From Actinoplanes sp. SE50/110 (lineage in GTDB: Bacteria; Actinomycetota; Actinomycetes; Mycobacteriales; Micromonosporaceae): 64,000 nt of DNA. A program made the position numbers and the translations under genes. The notes below the pieces were generated by a model, which saw only the letters and a list, made by a program, of their open reading frames with translations, was not told the origin of the DNA and made no database searches. This document shows positions 1 to 8,465 of the stretch, in pieces (the stretch's first letter is position 1; every line of letters begins with the position of its first letter). The stretch spans positions 5,799,001 to 5,863,000 of the forward strand of contig NZ_LT827010.1 in NCBI RefSeq assembly GCF_900119315.1, read 5' to 3'.

Positions 1-129
1 GCGTTCCCCACCCGCCCGATCACGACCGCCCGGCCACCCGCCCCGTCGCGACGTTCCCCACCCGCCCGATCACGACCGCCCGGCGACCCGCCCCGTCGCG
101 ACGTTCCCCACCCGCCCGATCACGACCGG
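1..129. repeat. 50-bp tandem repeat, about 2.6 copies
   Basis: Three consecutive copies of a 50-bp unit start at 1, 51 and 101. They differ by one or two bases, and the third is cut short at about 129. The first copy touches the window edge, so the array probably extends upstream. No spacers of the kind seen in CRISPR arrays are present, because the unit is contiguous. I see no convincing gene here; it may be an intergenic minisatellite or the edge of a repetitive coding region. Confidence 0.85.
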
Positions 130-311
130 CCAAGCGTCGCGCACATCACCAGTACCACCGACCCACCAGAACGGGCATCCCGGATTGCTCACCGCTTTTC
201 GCGTGAGCACAACCGCACCCCTGGCCGCCGAACCGGCACCACACCGGACACCCGAACCGGCGAACGCGGCGTGGGCAGACCCCGCCAGGCCATCGGTCGG
301 GAAATGCGGAA

Positions 312-337
312 ACCCGGCCGCGCGGAGGCGGCCGGGT
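312..337 (-). terminator. Intrinsic-type terminator after the 80-aa gene
   Basis: A perfect 10-bp stem (312-321 with 328-337) has a 6-nt loop. Read on the minus strand it lies about 40 nt beyond the stop at 379 and is followed by a T-rich stretch (TTTCCGCATTTCC), which suits an intrinsic terminator for that gene. Confidence 0.6.
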
Positions 338-378
338 CTCGTGGTGATCAACAGCCGGTGAGCCGTGATCGGGATCGG

Positions 379-621
379 TCAGCTGCGGCGGAAGGCGTAG
401 CTGCGGCCACCGCCGGCACCGGCCGCTCGGCCCGCGTGGGCGCGGTCCGAGCTGCGGCGGGCGGCCTGCCGGGTGTCGCGGGCGCCGTGGTGCGCGGCGT
501 CGGCCGGGTCGGGCTGGGCGCCGGAACCGTCCTCGACCGCCGGGCGGGTCAGGGCCGCGGCAATGTCCCGGCGGGCGAGTTCCGCCAGGTCGGGATGGAC
601 GGAGAAAGGCTGGGCAGGCAT
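379..621 (-). CDS. Small hypothetical protein (80 aa)
   Basis: I do not recognise this family. The main reason to believe it is a gene is a near-ideal ribosome binding site, GGAGGTGGCAAT directly before the ATG, plus a hairpin terminator downstream. The N-terminal half (MPAQPFSVHPDLAELARRDI) looks helical. The C-terminal half is rich in Ala, Arg, Gly and His and ends in RSYAFRRS, so the protein is small, basic and probably partly disordered. It has no signal peptide or membrane segment. The region upstream carries a GGAATTC...GAATTCC inverted repeat (704-710/741-747) that could be part of its promoter. Function unknown. Confidence 0.65.
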   Translation of the reverse strand: MPAQPFSVHPDLAELARRDIAAALTRPAVEDGSGAQPDPADAAHHGARDTRQAARRSSDRAHAGRAAGAGGGRSYAFRRS

Positions 622-1539
622 ATTGCCACCTCCAGGGAATACGGTTTGGGGCCCGTTCCGGGGTTCGGGCGGAAAGCCGGTGACGGCCGGTTTCCGTGGC
701 GGCGGAATTCACGGGTGCGCCCTCGCAGAATCATCATCGAGAATTCCACAATGCACACCCGGAGGCCCGCCCCGGCAGAATGGCCGAGGACCAGCGCGAA
801 GGGCAAACCCGGACAGTCAGCGTGCCGGCGCCGCGCACAGAACCGACGGGCCGCTGAGTCGGCACCGTTCAGGATCCGGCTGAGACGTGAAACCGACGCG
901 GCGCGGGCATCGAGCGCGGGACCGCTCGACCGAGCAGGACCGCCTGATCGAACGGTGCCGTCATGGAGCGGTGCCGTCATGGAGCGGTGCCGGCCATCGA
1001 GCGGTGCCGGCCATCGAGCGGTGCCGGCCATCGAGCCTCGCGGCATCAGAATCGGACACGGGGGACGACCGGCGCAGAGCGCAAGGGCTGAGCCCGAACG
1101 CTGGAGCCCGAACGCTCGCACCCGCATGCCGAAGACCCGGGGTTTGCCTGGTGTGCATCACAGCATGCGGTCAACCTATGCCGCTTCCCACGCGGGCGCC
1201 ACCGATTATTCGGGGTCCGGCACGACGGGTGTGCTCACGGCGTACCGGCAAGCGAGGGACACCGGGAAAGGCCGCAACCAGAAGCCGCCAGCGAGCCTTG
1301 ACCAGCGGGTTTGTGACCCGAACCGGAAGGGGGCGGCGCGGAACGCGACGAGCGAAGGGTGCGGCGACGGGAATCGGACCGGACCGAGGGGGCGGCGGCG
1401 CCAGCCGCAACAAACGGCGAGGGAGACGCCGAGGTACGCAGTAGGAGCGGAGGGTGGGACCGGCGCGGGGCAGAGGCGGCGAAAGGGAGGCCGCGGCGAG
1501 AGAGACCGCAGCGAGGAAGACCGCAGCGAGGGAGACGAC
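622..1539. other. Long apparently non-coding stretch with short repeats
   Basis: About 920 bp without a believable gene. The open frames on both strands have odd composition and no ribosome binding sites. It holds the inverted repeat GGAATTC/GAATTCC near 704-747, the 16-17-bp tandem repeats at 961-1038, a duplicated GAGCCCGAACGCT motif near 1090-1116, and a purine-rich stretch with repeated GACCGCAGCGAGG units near 1505-1532. A promoter for the leftward 80-aa gene is expected near 622-760. Confidence 0.6.
961..1038. repeat. Tandem repeat, 16- and 17-bp units
   Basis: Two copies of a 16-bp unit (TCATGGAGCGGTGCCG, 961-992) run into two full copies and a partial third of a related 17-bp unit (GCCATCGAGCGGTGCCG, from 993). 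The two unit types share the core GAGCGGTGCCG. The array sits inside the non-coding stretch. Confidence 0.8.
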
Positions 1540-1565
1540 GCGGGCCGGCCCGGAGGCCGGCCCGC
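1540..1565 (-). terminator. Terminator hairpin after the LamG-like gene
   Basis: An 11-bp perfect GC stem (1540-1550 with 1555-1565) has a CGGA loop and starts 18 nt beyond the stop of the leftward gene ending at 1583. There is no U-tract, which is common for actinobacterial terminators. Confidence 0.6.
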
Positions 1566-1582
1566 TACGGGAGTGGGCGGCC

Positions 1583-2314
1583 TCAGCCGACCTGGATGTA
1601 CACGTCGTCGAGCTGGCCGTGGTACATGTCGCTGGTGGCGCCGAAGTTCGGGCCGCCGATCCGCAACGGCATGGTGTTGTCCACCGAGAGGGTCGCCGGG
1701 ATGGTGACGTGCGAGCCCGCCGTGCCGTCGACCGAGATGCCGAGGCTGGTGGGGGTGCGCTCGCAGACGACCTTGTGCCAGGTGCCGTCGGCGAGGGGCT
1801 TGGAGGAGATGGCGCTGAAGGTCTGCGCGCTGCCCTTGCCGGTCATGATGCAGACGGCGCGGCCGTTCTTGCCGGTGAGCTGCATCTTCCAGACACTGTC
1901 GGCGCCGGCCAGGCCCTTCTGCATGATGTTGGCTTTGCCGTGCAGCTGGGCCTGGGTGACGCGGATGCTGGCGGCCCAGTGGAAGGTGCGTACGCCCGGG
2001 TTCAGGTCGGGCGAGTTGGGGGCTTCGAGCAGGGCGCGGGCGCAGGAGCCGGTGCCGGAGCAGACGGCGGGGAAGGACGCGTACCGGCCGGCGCCCTCGG
2101 TGTTGATCGCGACCGTGCCGTTGTCCTCGCCGCGGACGGTGAGGCTGGAGCCTTTGCCGGACAGGTCGCTGATCTTGCCGGCGGTGGCGCCGCCGTCGAA
2201 GTTGTAGCGGGCGACCAGGGTGGACGGCGGGTCGACCACGGGGGCGGCGGCCGCGGGGGCGGCCATGACCGGAACCGTCAGCAGTGCGAGTGCGGAGAGT
2301 TTGAACATCCTCAT
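1583..2314 (-). CDS. Secreted LamG/concanavalin A-like jellyroll protein
   Basis: This 243-aa protein starts with a clear Sec signal peptide: MRMFKL, a hydrophobic run, then an Ala-rich cleavage region ending near AAPAAAAP at about residue 25. The rest fits a single LamG-like beta-sandwich: an opening VARYNFDGG strand, DLSGKG, FHWAASIRV, a WKMQLTGKNGRAVCIM core, TWHKVVCERT, then LGISVDGTAG and LDDVYIQVG at the end. That order (modified strand, 'W-H-V-c-e-r', DDV closing) is typical of the fold. Four Cys are present and could form disulfides outside the cell. It may bind carbohydrate or a cell-surface ligand, but no catalytic signature is visible. A second ATG 6 bp downstream is an alternative start; neither has a strong Shine-Dalgarno. 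Confidence 0.8.
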   Translation of the reverse strand: MRMFKLSALALLTVPVMAAPAAAAPVVDPPSTLVARYNFDGGATAGKISDLSGKGSSLTVRGEDNGTVAINTEGAGRYASFPAVCSGTGSCARALLEAPNSPDLNPGVRTFHWAASIRVTQAQLHGKANIMQKGLAGADSVWKMQLTGKNGRAVCIMTGKGSAQTFSAISSKPLADGTWHKVVCERTPTSLGISVDGTAGSHVTIPATLSVDNTMPLRIGGPNFGATSDMYHGQLDDVYIQVG

Positions 2315-2334
2315 GGGGACGAAGATGCCCGATA

Positions 2335-2384
2335 AAACCGGTTTGGTGGGTAATAAACCCGACTAAGTAGATCGTATGGGTTTA
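2335..2384. promoter_or_regulatory. AT-rich region with two inverted repeats upstream of the LamG-like gene
   Basis: This is an unusually AT-rich island in GC-rich DNA. It contains a perfect 10-bp palindrome AAACCGGTTT (2335-2344) and a 7-bp inverted repeat TAAACCC...GGGTTTA (2354-2360/2378-2384) with a 17-nt spacer. It lies just upstream of the start at 2314, so promoter and operator roles are plausible. No regulator is assigned. Confidence 0.4.
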
Positions 2385-2393
2385 CTCCGGCAC

Positions 2394-2762
2394 TCAGAGG
2401 AGACCGGCGGACTCCGCGATCAGGCAGACCGCGACCATCCGCACCATCGGCCAGGCGGCGGCGCTCCAACCGGCCACCGTGGTCGGGGCCGCGCCGGGGG
2501 CGGGCAGCGGACGGCCGGCCCGGACCGCCGCGGCGGCGATGCTGCGGGCGTACGCCGCGAGCCCGTCCGCGTCCAGCATCCGGCCCGCGCCCAGCACCGC
2601 CTCCCGAACGGCGGCCGCGTGCTGGTCGAGGGTGGCCAGCAGACCGGGGGCGGCGAACGCCGCGGCGAGACCGTCGACGCCGACCCGGGCCATCATCTCG
2701 TCGAGGTAGACGGCGGCGGAGACGGCGGAGACGGGGGCGGAGGCAGCGGCACGGTTCGTCAT
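2394..2762 (-). CDS. Small Ala-rich protein, possibly DUF6401-like
   Basis: This 122-aa protein has no signal peptide. It is Ala-rich and predicted helical, with the recognisable stretch EMMARVGVDGLAAAFAAPGLL followed by LDQHAAAVREAVLG. That pattern recalls small proteins annotated DUF6401 in Micromonosporaceae, where a helix is followed by L-L-A-x-L-D-Q-H-A-A-x-V-R. The assignment is from memory and tentative. It ends with a hydrophobic C-terminus (MVRMVAVCLIAESAGLL). It lies 82 bp downstream of hrpA's stop on the same strand, and its ATG has only a weak Shine-Dalgarno. Function unknown. Confidence 0.6.
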   Translation of the reverse strand: MTNRAAASAPVSAVSAAVYLDEMMARVGVDGLAAAFAAPGLLATLDQHAAAVREAVLGAGRMLDADGLAAYARSIAAAAVRAGRPLPAPGAAPTTVAGWSAAAWPMVRMVAVCLIAESAGLL

Positions 2763-2843
2763 GCCGAGAAACCTAAACGGCGCCGGACGGCCACGACAGG
2801 GGCGTGACCGAACGGCACCGCAGCCGCACCAAGCTGCAACCGA

Positions 2844-5800
2844 CTACAGCGGCAGCGCGTCCATCGCCTTGAATATCCGCTTGTCAGAGACGGGATAGGC
2901 GGTGCCGAGGGACTGCGCGAAGAAGCTCACCCGCAGCTCCTCGAGCATCCACCGGATCTCCCGCAGCCCCTCCGCGGCCGGCCCGCCGGGCGGCGCCTCG
3001 GCGAGCAGCTCGCGGTACTCCGTCTCGATCTCGTGGATCTGCGTGGTCAGCTGACGGTCCCGGCCGACGCCGCCGCCCAGCCGGTCCATCCGGTGGGCGA
3101 TCGCCTTGAGGTAGCGCGGCAGGTGGTGCAGCTGGCGCCAGCCGGTCTCGGTCACGAAGCCCGGGTACACCAGGCCCTTGAGCTGCTGCCGGATGTCGGC
3201 CAGCGCGGGCAGCAGCCCGGGGTCCTTGAGCTGCCTGATCCGCTGATCGACGTCGTACGCCGTGGAGAGCACCGCCTGCACCTGGGTGACCACGTTGGCG
3301 ACCGCGTCGACCAGGTCCTCGCGGACGGTGTCGCGCAGCGAGGCGAACTCGACCGACGACCAGACCGGCCCGCCGGCGTCGGCGACCAGCCGGTCCACCG
3401 CGGCGCCCGCGCAGTCGTCGAGCAGGTCGGCGATCGACCGGTACGGGTTGGCCCGGGACAGTTCGAGTTTGGCCCGGTTGTCCAGGCGGCCCTGCAGGAA
3501 CCGGGCGGCCGGCGGCAGCGTGAGAAGCAGCAGCCGCCGGGTGCCGGCGCGCATCGCGACCCGCTGCTCGGCCTCGGTCTCGAAGACCTTGACGCCGACG
3601 CTGGCGCCCTCGTCGACCAGGGCCGGCCAGACGGTCACCGCATAGCCGCCGCGCTGCTGGGCGACCCGGTGCGGGATCGCCCCGAAGTCGTTGGTGGTGA
3701 TGCCGGTGCGTTCGAGGTTGCCGGCCGCCCGGGAGATGGTGGCCTGCACCTTGGGCGCCAGGGCGCGCCGCAGCACGTCCAGGTCGCGGCCTTCGGCGAC
3801 CACCTCGCCCGCCTCGTTCACGATCCGGAAGTTCATCCGCAGGTGGTCGGGGACCTGGTCGGGGCGCCACGCGTCGCGGGGCACGATGGTGCCGCTGAGC
3901 CGGCGCAACTCGCCCGCGATCGCGTCGGGCAGCGGGCCGCGGCGCACCGGCACCCGGTCGAGGACCGCGTCGGCCCAGTCCGGCACCGGGACGAAGCTGG
4001 TGCGCAGCGCCTTGGGCAGGGCCCGGATCAGCGCGATCACCACGTCCTTGCGGAAGCCGGGCACGGACCAGCCGAAGTCGTCCGCGTCGATCTTGTTGAT
4101 CAGGTCGAGCGGCACCCGGACGGTCACGCCGTCGGCATGCGAGTTCGGCTCGAACTCGTAGAGGAGCGGGAGTTTGACGCCACCGGCCAGCCACGCGTCC
4201 GGGAAGGCGTTGGGGTCGACGGTGTCCCGCCCGGCGTTGACGAGGTCTTCCCGGGTGAAGGTGAGCAGATCCGGGTTCTCGTGGCGGGCCTTCTTCCACC
4301 AGCCGTCGAAGTGCCGGGAGGAGACGATGTCGGCCGGGATGCGCGCGTCGTACAGCGCGTGGACCGCCTCGTCGTCGACCGCGATGTCACGCCGCCGGGC
4401 ACGATTCTCCAGCTCGGTGATCCGGCGCAGCAATTGCCGGTTCGCCTCGAAGAACTTGTGGTGCGTGTCCCAGTCGCCCTCGACCAGCGCGTGCCGGATG
4501 AACAGGTCCCGGGCCACCACCGGATCGATCTTTCCGTAGCCGACCCGGCGCCGCGGAATGATCGGCAGACCGTAGAGGGTGACCTTCTCGAACGCCATCA
4601 CGGCGCCCATCTTCCGATCCCAGTGCGGCTCGCTGTAGGAGTGTTTCACCAGGTGCGGGGCGAGTTTCTCGGCCCACTCCGGCTCGATTCGGGCGTTTAC
4701 CCGGGCCCACAGCCGGCTGGTCTCCACCAGCTCGGCCGACATCAGCCAGCGCGGCTGCCGCTTGAACAGCGCCGATCCGGGGAAGATCGCGAATTTCGCG
4801 CCACGCGCCCCGAGATATTCGCGCTTGTCGGTGTCTTTCAGGCCGATGTGGCTCAGCAGACCCGCGAGGAGCGCGGTGTGCACCGGCTGCGGCGCGACTC
4901 CCGACTCCCAGTCCTCGCGGAAATTCAGCTCGAGCGTACGGACGACCTGGCGCAGCTGTGCGTAGATGTCCTGCCATTCCCGCACGCGCAGATAGTTGAG
5001 GAATTCGGCGCGGCAGAGCCGGCGGAACTGGTTGCCGGACAGCTCCTGCTGCTTCTGCCGCAGATAGCGCCACAGGTTGAGGTAGGTGAAGAAGTCCGAT
5101 TCCTTGTCGGTGAACCGGCTGTGCTTCTCGTCGGCCTGCTGCTGCCTGTCGGCCGGCCGCTCGCGCGGGTCCTGGATCGACAGCGCCGCCGCGATCACCA
5201 TCACCTCGGCCACGCACTCCTGGCGGTCCGCCTCGATCACCATGCGGGCCAGCCGCGGGTCGACCGGCAGCTGGGCCAGCTGGCGGCCGATCGGGGTGAG
5301 CTTGCGGTCCTGCAGGGCGCCGAGCTCCTCGAGCAGCTTGATGCCGTCGGTGATGTTCCGCTTGTCCGGTGGGTCGATGAACGGGAATTTCGCCAGGTCG
5401 CCGAGGCCCAGGTTGGTCATCTGCAGGATGACCGAGGCCAGGTTGGTGCGCAGGATCTCCGGCTCGGTGAACTCCGGCCGGCCGTCGAAGTCCTCCTCCG
5501 AGTACAGCCGGATGCAGATGCCGTCCGACGTGCGGCCGCAGCGGCCCTTGCGCTGGTTGGCGCTGGCCTGCGAGACCGCCTCGATCGGCAGCCGCTGCAC
5601 CTTGAGCCGGCTGGAGTACCGGCTGATCCGGGCGGTGCCGGGGTCGATCACGTAGCGGATGCCGGGCACGGTCAGCGACGTCTCGGCGACGTTGGTGGCC
5701 AGCACGATCCGCCGGCCGGTGTGCCGCTCGAACACCCGGTGCTGCTCGGCGGCGCTGAGCCGGCCGTACAGCGGGACGACCTCGGTGTTGCGCAGGTCCT

Positions 5801-6767
5801 TCCTGGTGAGCGCGTCGGCGGTGTCGCGGATCTCCCGCTCGCCGGACAGGAACACCAGGATGTCGCCGTCGGCGGGCAGTTCGTCGACGGCGGCGGCGAT
5901 GCCCTCGATCTGATCGATCGGCTCCTCACGGATCTCGTCATCGTCGATCACCTGGGTGGTGATCAGCGGGCGGTAGCGGACCTCGACCGGGTAGGTGCGC
6001 CCGGAGACCTCGATCACCGGGGCCGGCTGGCCGGCGGCGTCGGCGAAGTGCTCCGCGAAGCGCTGCGTCTCGATCGTCGCCGAGGTGATGATCAGCTTGA
6101 GGTCGGGCCGCTTGGGCAGCAGGTCGCGCAGGTAACCGAGGATGAAGTCGATGTTGAGGCTGCGCTCGTGCGCCTCGTCGATGATCAGCGTGTCGTAGCG
6201 GCGCAGCATCCGGTCGGTCTGGATCTCGGCCAGCAGGATGCCGTCGGTCATCACCTTGACCAGCGTGTCCTCGCCGGCCTGGTCGGTGAAGCGCACCTTG
6301 TAGCCGACCGTGGCGCCGAGCGGCCGGTCCAGCTCCTCGGCGATCCGCTCGGCGACCGTGCGGGCCGCGATCCGGCGCGGCTGGGTGTGCCCGATCTGGC
6401 CGCGCACGCCCCGGCCCAGCTCCAGGCAGATCTTCGGAATCTGGGTGGTCTTGCCGGAGCCGGTCTCGCCGGCCACCACCACGACCTGGTGGTCGCGGAT
6501 CGCGGCGGCGATGTCGTCCTTACGGGCGCTGACCGGCAGCGCCTCCGGATAGGTAATCGGGGGCACGGTGGCGGCCCGGCTCGCCAGGCGCGCCTCGGCC
6601 CGCTCGACCTCGGCGGTGATCTCGGCGAGCGCGGCGGACTTGGCGGCGTCGTCGCGGATCCGCCGGGTCCCCTCGAGACGGCGCCCGATCCGGTGTTCGT
6701 CACGGGGCAGGAGCTGGGTGATCCGGCTGCGGAGCTCGGCCGGCGGAGCGGAGGGCGATGTCGACAT
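2844..6767 (-). CDS. hrpA: ATP-dependent RNA helicase HrpA
   Basis: This 1307-aa DEAH-box helicase matches the size of bacterial HrpA (about 1300 aa). It has Walker A GETGSGKT at residues 100-107, the DEAH box at 197-200, the SAT motif at 229-231, and a motif VI region QRKGRCGR. These are followed by the helicase-associated domain, an OB-fold and the long C-terminal DUF3418 region typical of HrpA. In other bacteria HrpA unwinds RNA and helps rescue stalled translation. The start ATG lacks a good Shine-Dalgarno, but TATCCT lies 9 nt upstream, so a leaderless or near-leaderless transcript is possible. The gene is single, with LCP upstream on the same strand. Confidence 0.95.
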   Translation of the reverse strand: MSTSPSAPPAELRSRITQLLPRDEHRIGRRLEGTRRIRDDAAKSAALAEITAEVERAEARLASRAATVPPITYPEALPVSARKDDIAAAIRDHQVVVVAGETGSGKTTQIPKICLELGRGVRGQIGHTQPRRIAARTVAERIAEELDRPLGATVGYKVRFTDQAGEDTLVKVMTDGILLAEIQTDRMLRRYDTLIIDEAHERSLNIDFILGYLRDLLPKRPDLKLIITSATIETQRFAEHFADAAGQPAPVIEVSGRTYPVEVRYRPLITTQVIDDDEIREEPIDQIEGIAAAVDELPADGDILVFLSGEREIRDTADALTRKDLRNTEVVPLYGRLSAAEQHRVFERHTGRRIVLATNVAETSLTVPGIRYVIDPGTARISRYSSRLKVQRLPIEAVSQASANQRKGRCGRTSDGICIRLYSEEDFDGRPEFTEPEILRTNLASVILQMTNLGLGDLAKFPFIDPPDKRNITDGIKLLEELGALQDRKLTPIGRQLAQLPVDPRLARMVIEADRQECVAEVMVIAAALSIQDPRERPADRQQQADEKHSRFTDKESDFFTYLNLWRYLRQKQQELSGNQFRRLCRAEFLNYLRVREWQDIYAQLRQVVRTLELNFREDWESGVAPQPVHTALLAGLLSHIGLKDTDKREYLGARGAKFAIFPGSALFKRQPRWLMSAELVETSRLWARVNARIEPEWAEKLAPHLVKHSYSEPHWDRKMGAVMAFEKVTLYGLPIIPRRRVGYGKIDPVVARDLFIRHALVEGDWDTHHKFFEANRQLLRRITELENRARRRDIAVDDEAVHALYDARIPADIVSSRHFDGWWKKARHENPDLLTFTREDLVNAGRDTVDPNAFPDAWLAGGVKLPLLYEFEPNSHADGVTVRVPLDLINKIDADDFGWSVPGFRKDVVIALIRALPKALRTSFVPVPDWADAVLDRVPVRRGPLPDAIAGELRRLSGTIVPRDAWRPDQVPDHLRMNFRIVNEAGEVVAEGRDLDVLRRALAPKVQATISRAAGNLERTGITTNDFGAIPHRVAQQRGGYAVTVWPALVDEGASVGVKVFETEAEQRVAMRAGTRRLLLLTLPPAARFLQGRLDNRAKLELSRANPYRSIADLLDDCAGAAVDRLVADAGGPVWSSVEFASLRDTVREDLVDAVANVVTQVQAVLSTAYDVDQRIRQLKDPGLLPALADIRQQLKGLVYPGFVTETGWRQLHHLPRYLKAIAHRMDRLGGGVGRDRQLTTQIHEIETEYRELLAEAPPGGPAAEGLREIRWMLEELRVSFFAQSLGTAYPVSDKRIFKAMDALPL

Positions 6768-6833
6768 GGCGCGCCAAGGATAGGCGCATCCCGGCGCGAT
6801 CGCCTGGTGATTAACACCGCCCTCCGCCGGGCG

Positions 6834-7913
6834 TCAGCTTCCCGGGAAGTGCTGCGGGTGGTCCGCCAGCCACTGATCGATGGTGTCGTTCCCGACGGCC
6901 GCGAACATCTCGGCGGCCGCCCCGGTGTCCAACTGCACCGCGGCGCCGGCCGGCGTCTTCAGGTTCGCCGAGGTGTACGGCACGGTGGCGTAGGCGATGT
7001 TGCGCGGCCGGATGTCGCGCACCGCGAGGACCAGGTCGCGCAGGTCGAGGTTCTCATCGACGGTGAGCGAGTCGGCCGCGATGCCGAGCAGCTCGTCGAG
7101 GGCCAGCGGCTTGTAGAGCAGGTTGTTCCTGGCCACCTTGCTGATCACGGCCTGGACGACCAGCTGCTGGTTGTGGATCCGGCCGAAGTCGCCGCCGGGC
7201 ACGTTGTAGCGCTGCCGCATGAACTCCTCGGCGATGTCCCCGGTCATGTCGTGGCAACCCGGCTTCCACTCCCGGTCGGAGAAGGTGGACTTGACGTCGT
7301 AGGGCACGCAGACGTCGACCCCGCCGACCGCGTCGACCAGGTCGCGGATGCTCGCGAAGTTGGCGATCATCGCGCCGTCCAGCGGAATGCCGGTGAGCTT
7401 GCGGACCGTGGTGGCGGTCAGCGCCGCCCCGCCGAACGCGAACGCGGCGTTGATCTTGTTCTTGCCGCCCTTCCAGGTACCGCCGGCCGGCACGTCGACG
7501 TAGCTGTCCCGCGGGATGGAGACGATCGTGGCGTGGTCCCGGGCCCGGTTGATGTGCACCAGCATGATGGTGTCCGAGCGCTCGCCGATCGGGCTCTTCT
7601 CCCCCGGTTCGGCGGCCCGCGAGTCGGAGCCGAGCAGCAGCAGGTTGAGCGCGCCGTTCTGCCAGTTCTGCCGGCTCTGCGCGGCCTCGTCGGCCGGCGG
7701 CGAGGGCAGCAGCGCGGCCCGGTCGACCTTGCCGGTGTAGTGGTCGACCAGCAGCAGGCCGCCGCCGGCCACCCCGCCGGTGAGGACCACCACCAGCACG
7801 GCGATCAGGATCAGCGCCTTCTGCCAGCCGGGCCGCCGGCCGAACCAGCCGCGCCTGCGGGGCGGGGCGTCGTCGCCCGGGATCAGCTCGCCGTCCTGAT
7901 GATCTGGATTCAC
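6834..7913 (-). CDS. LytR-CpsA-Psr (LCP) family cell-wall glycopolymer ligase
   Basis: Proteins of this family attach wall teichoic acid-like or other glycopolymers to peptidoglycan from undecaprenyl carriers, outside the membrane. The 359-aa product has a basic cytoplasmic N-terminus (PPRRRGWFGRRPG), one membrane segment at about residues 32-56, then an extracellular LCP domain: LNLLLLGSDSR, GERSDTIMLVHI, SIPRDSYVDVP, KINAAFAFGG, AVGGVDVCVPYDV, and FMRQRYNVPGGDFGRIHNQQ with the family's Arg/Asp residues. I chose the GTG at 7913 (VNPDHQDGEL), which has GTGAGG just upstream. A TTG start 36 bp upstream is also open and would add 12 residues. Confidence 0.9.
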   Translation of the reverse strand: MNPDHQDGELIPGDDAPPRRRGWFGRRPGWQKALILIAVLVVVLTGGVAGGGLLLVDHYTGKVDRAALLPSPPADEAAQSRQNWQNGALNLLLLGSDSRAAEPGEKSPIGERSDTIMLVHINRARDHATIVSIPRDSYVDVPAGGTWKGGKNKINAAFAFGGAALTATTVRKLTGIPLDGAMIANFASIRDLVDAVGGVDVCVPYDVKSTFSDREWKPGCHDMTGDIAEEFMRQRYNVPGGDFGRIHNQQLVVQAVISKVARNNLLYKPLALDELLGIAADSLTVDENLDLRDLVLAVRDIRPRNIAYATVPYTSANLKTPAGAAVQLDTGAAAEMFAAVGNDTIDQWLADHPQHFPGS

Positions 7914-8075
7914 GCGCCTCACTGTGCGGATGACGGTACGACCGGTCAAGGTGGACGACTCACCCGTTCAGCCCTTTCCCACCGGCCGGAATGGACGGTG
8001 TCACCCCGTTTCCCCCGGCCGTACTGAATCGGTATCCCGGATGACGGGATACCGATAACCGAATCGAGGTCGAGG

Positions 8076-8465
8076 GTGATCGTTGTCGCAGAGGACCACG
8101 ACGACATCCGTTACGTGCTCAAGCGTTCCCTGGAGCGGGCCGGGCACCGGGTCGTCGTGGCGGCCGACGGCGTTGCCGCGCTGGCCGCGATCAAGGAACA
8201 CCGTCCGGACCTGGTGGTCACCGATGTGGACATGCCGCAGATGACCGGACTCGACCTGTGCCGGGCGATCAAGGCGGACGACGATCTGCGGCACATCCCG
8301 GTGGTGGTGGCCAGCGGGTCGCTGCTGCCCGGCGACGAGCGGGCCAGCGACGCGGGCGCGGCGGCGACACTGCTCAAGCCGTTCGTGCCGGCCCAGTTGC
8401 TGGCCCTGGTCGCCGCGCTGATCCCGCAGCCGGCCACCGACGGCGCCGGTCCCCGTACCGGCTAG
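8076..8465 (+). CDS. Single-domain response regulator (CheY-like receiver)
   Basis: This 129-aa protein is a stand-alone receiver domain without an output domain. It has the acidic pair ED near residues 6-7, the phosphoacceptor D50 in LVVTDVDMP, the switch Ser in VVVASGS and the conserved Lys in LLKPF. GAGGT lies 6 nt before the GTG start. It is convergent with a CHASE-type histidine kinase gene and overlaps it by 4 bp: the palindrome CTAG at 8462-8465 supplies the stop codon of both genes. The kinase is the obvious candidate partner, though convergence does not prove it. Confidence 0.9.
   Translation: MIVVAEDHDDIRYVLKRSLERAGHRVVVAADGVAALAAIKEHRPDLVVTDVDMPQMTGLDLCRAIKADDDLRHIPVVVASGSLLPGDERASDAGAAATLLKPFVPAQLLALVAALIPQPATDGAGPRTG

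Noticed and set aside
1..129. CRISPR array
   Set aside because: Units are contiguous and nearly identical, with no unique spacers, and no cas genes are seen.
3033..8027. A very long open frame on the plus strand opposite hrpA and the LCP gene
   Set aside because: It mirrors the two minus-strand genes, has biased amino-acid composition and no ribosome binding site; a GC-rich shadow.
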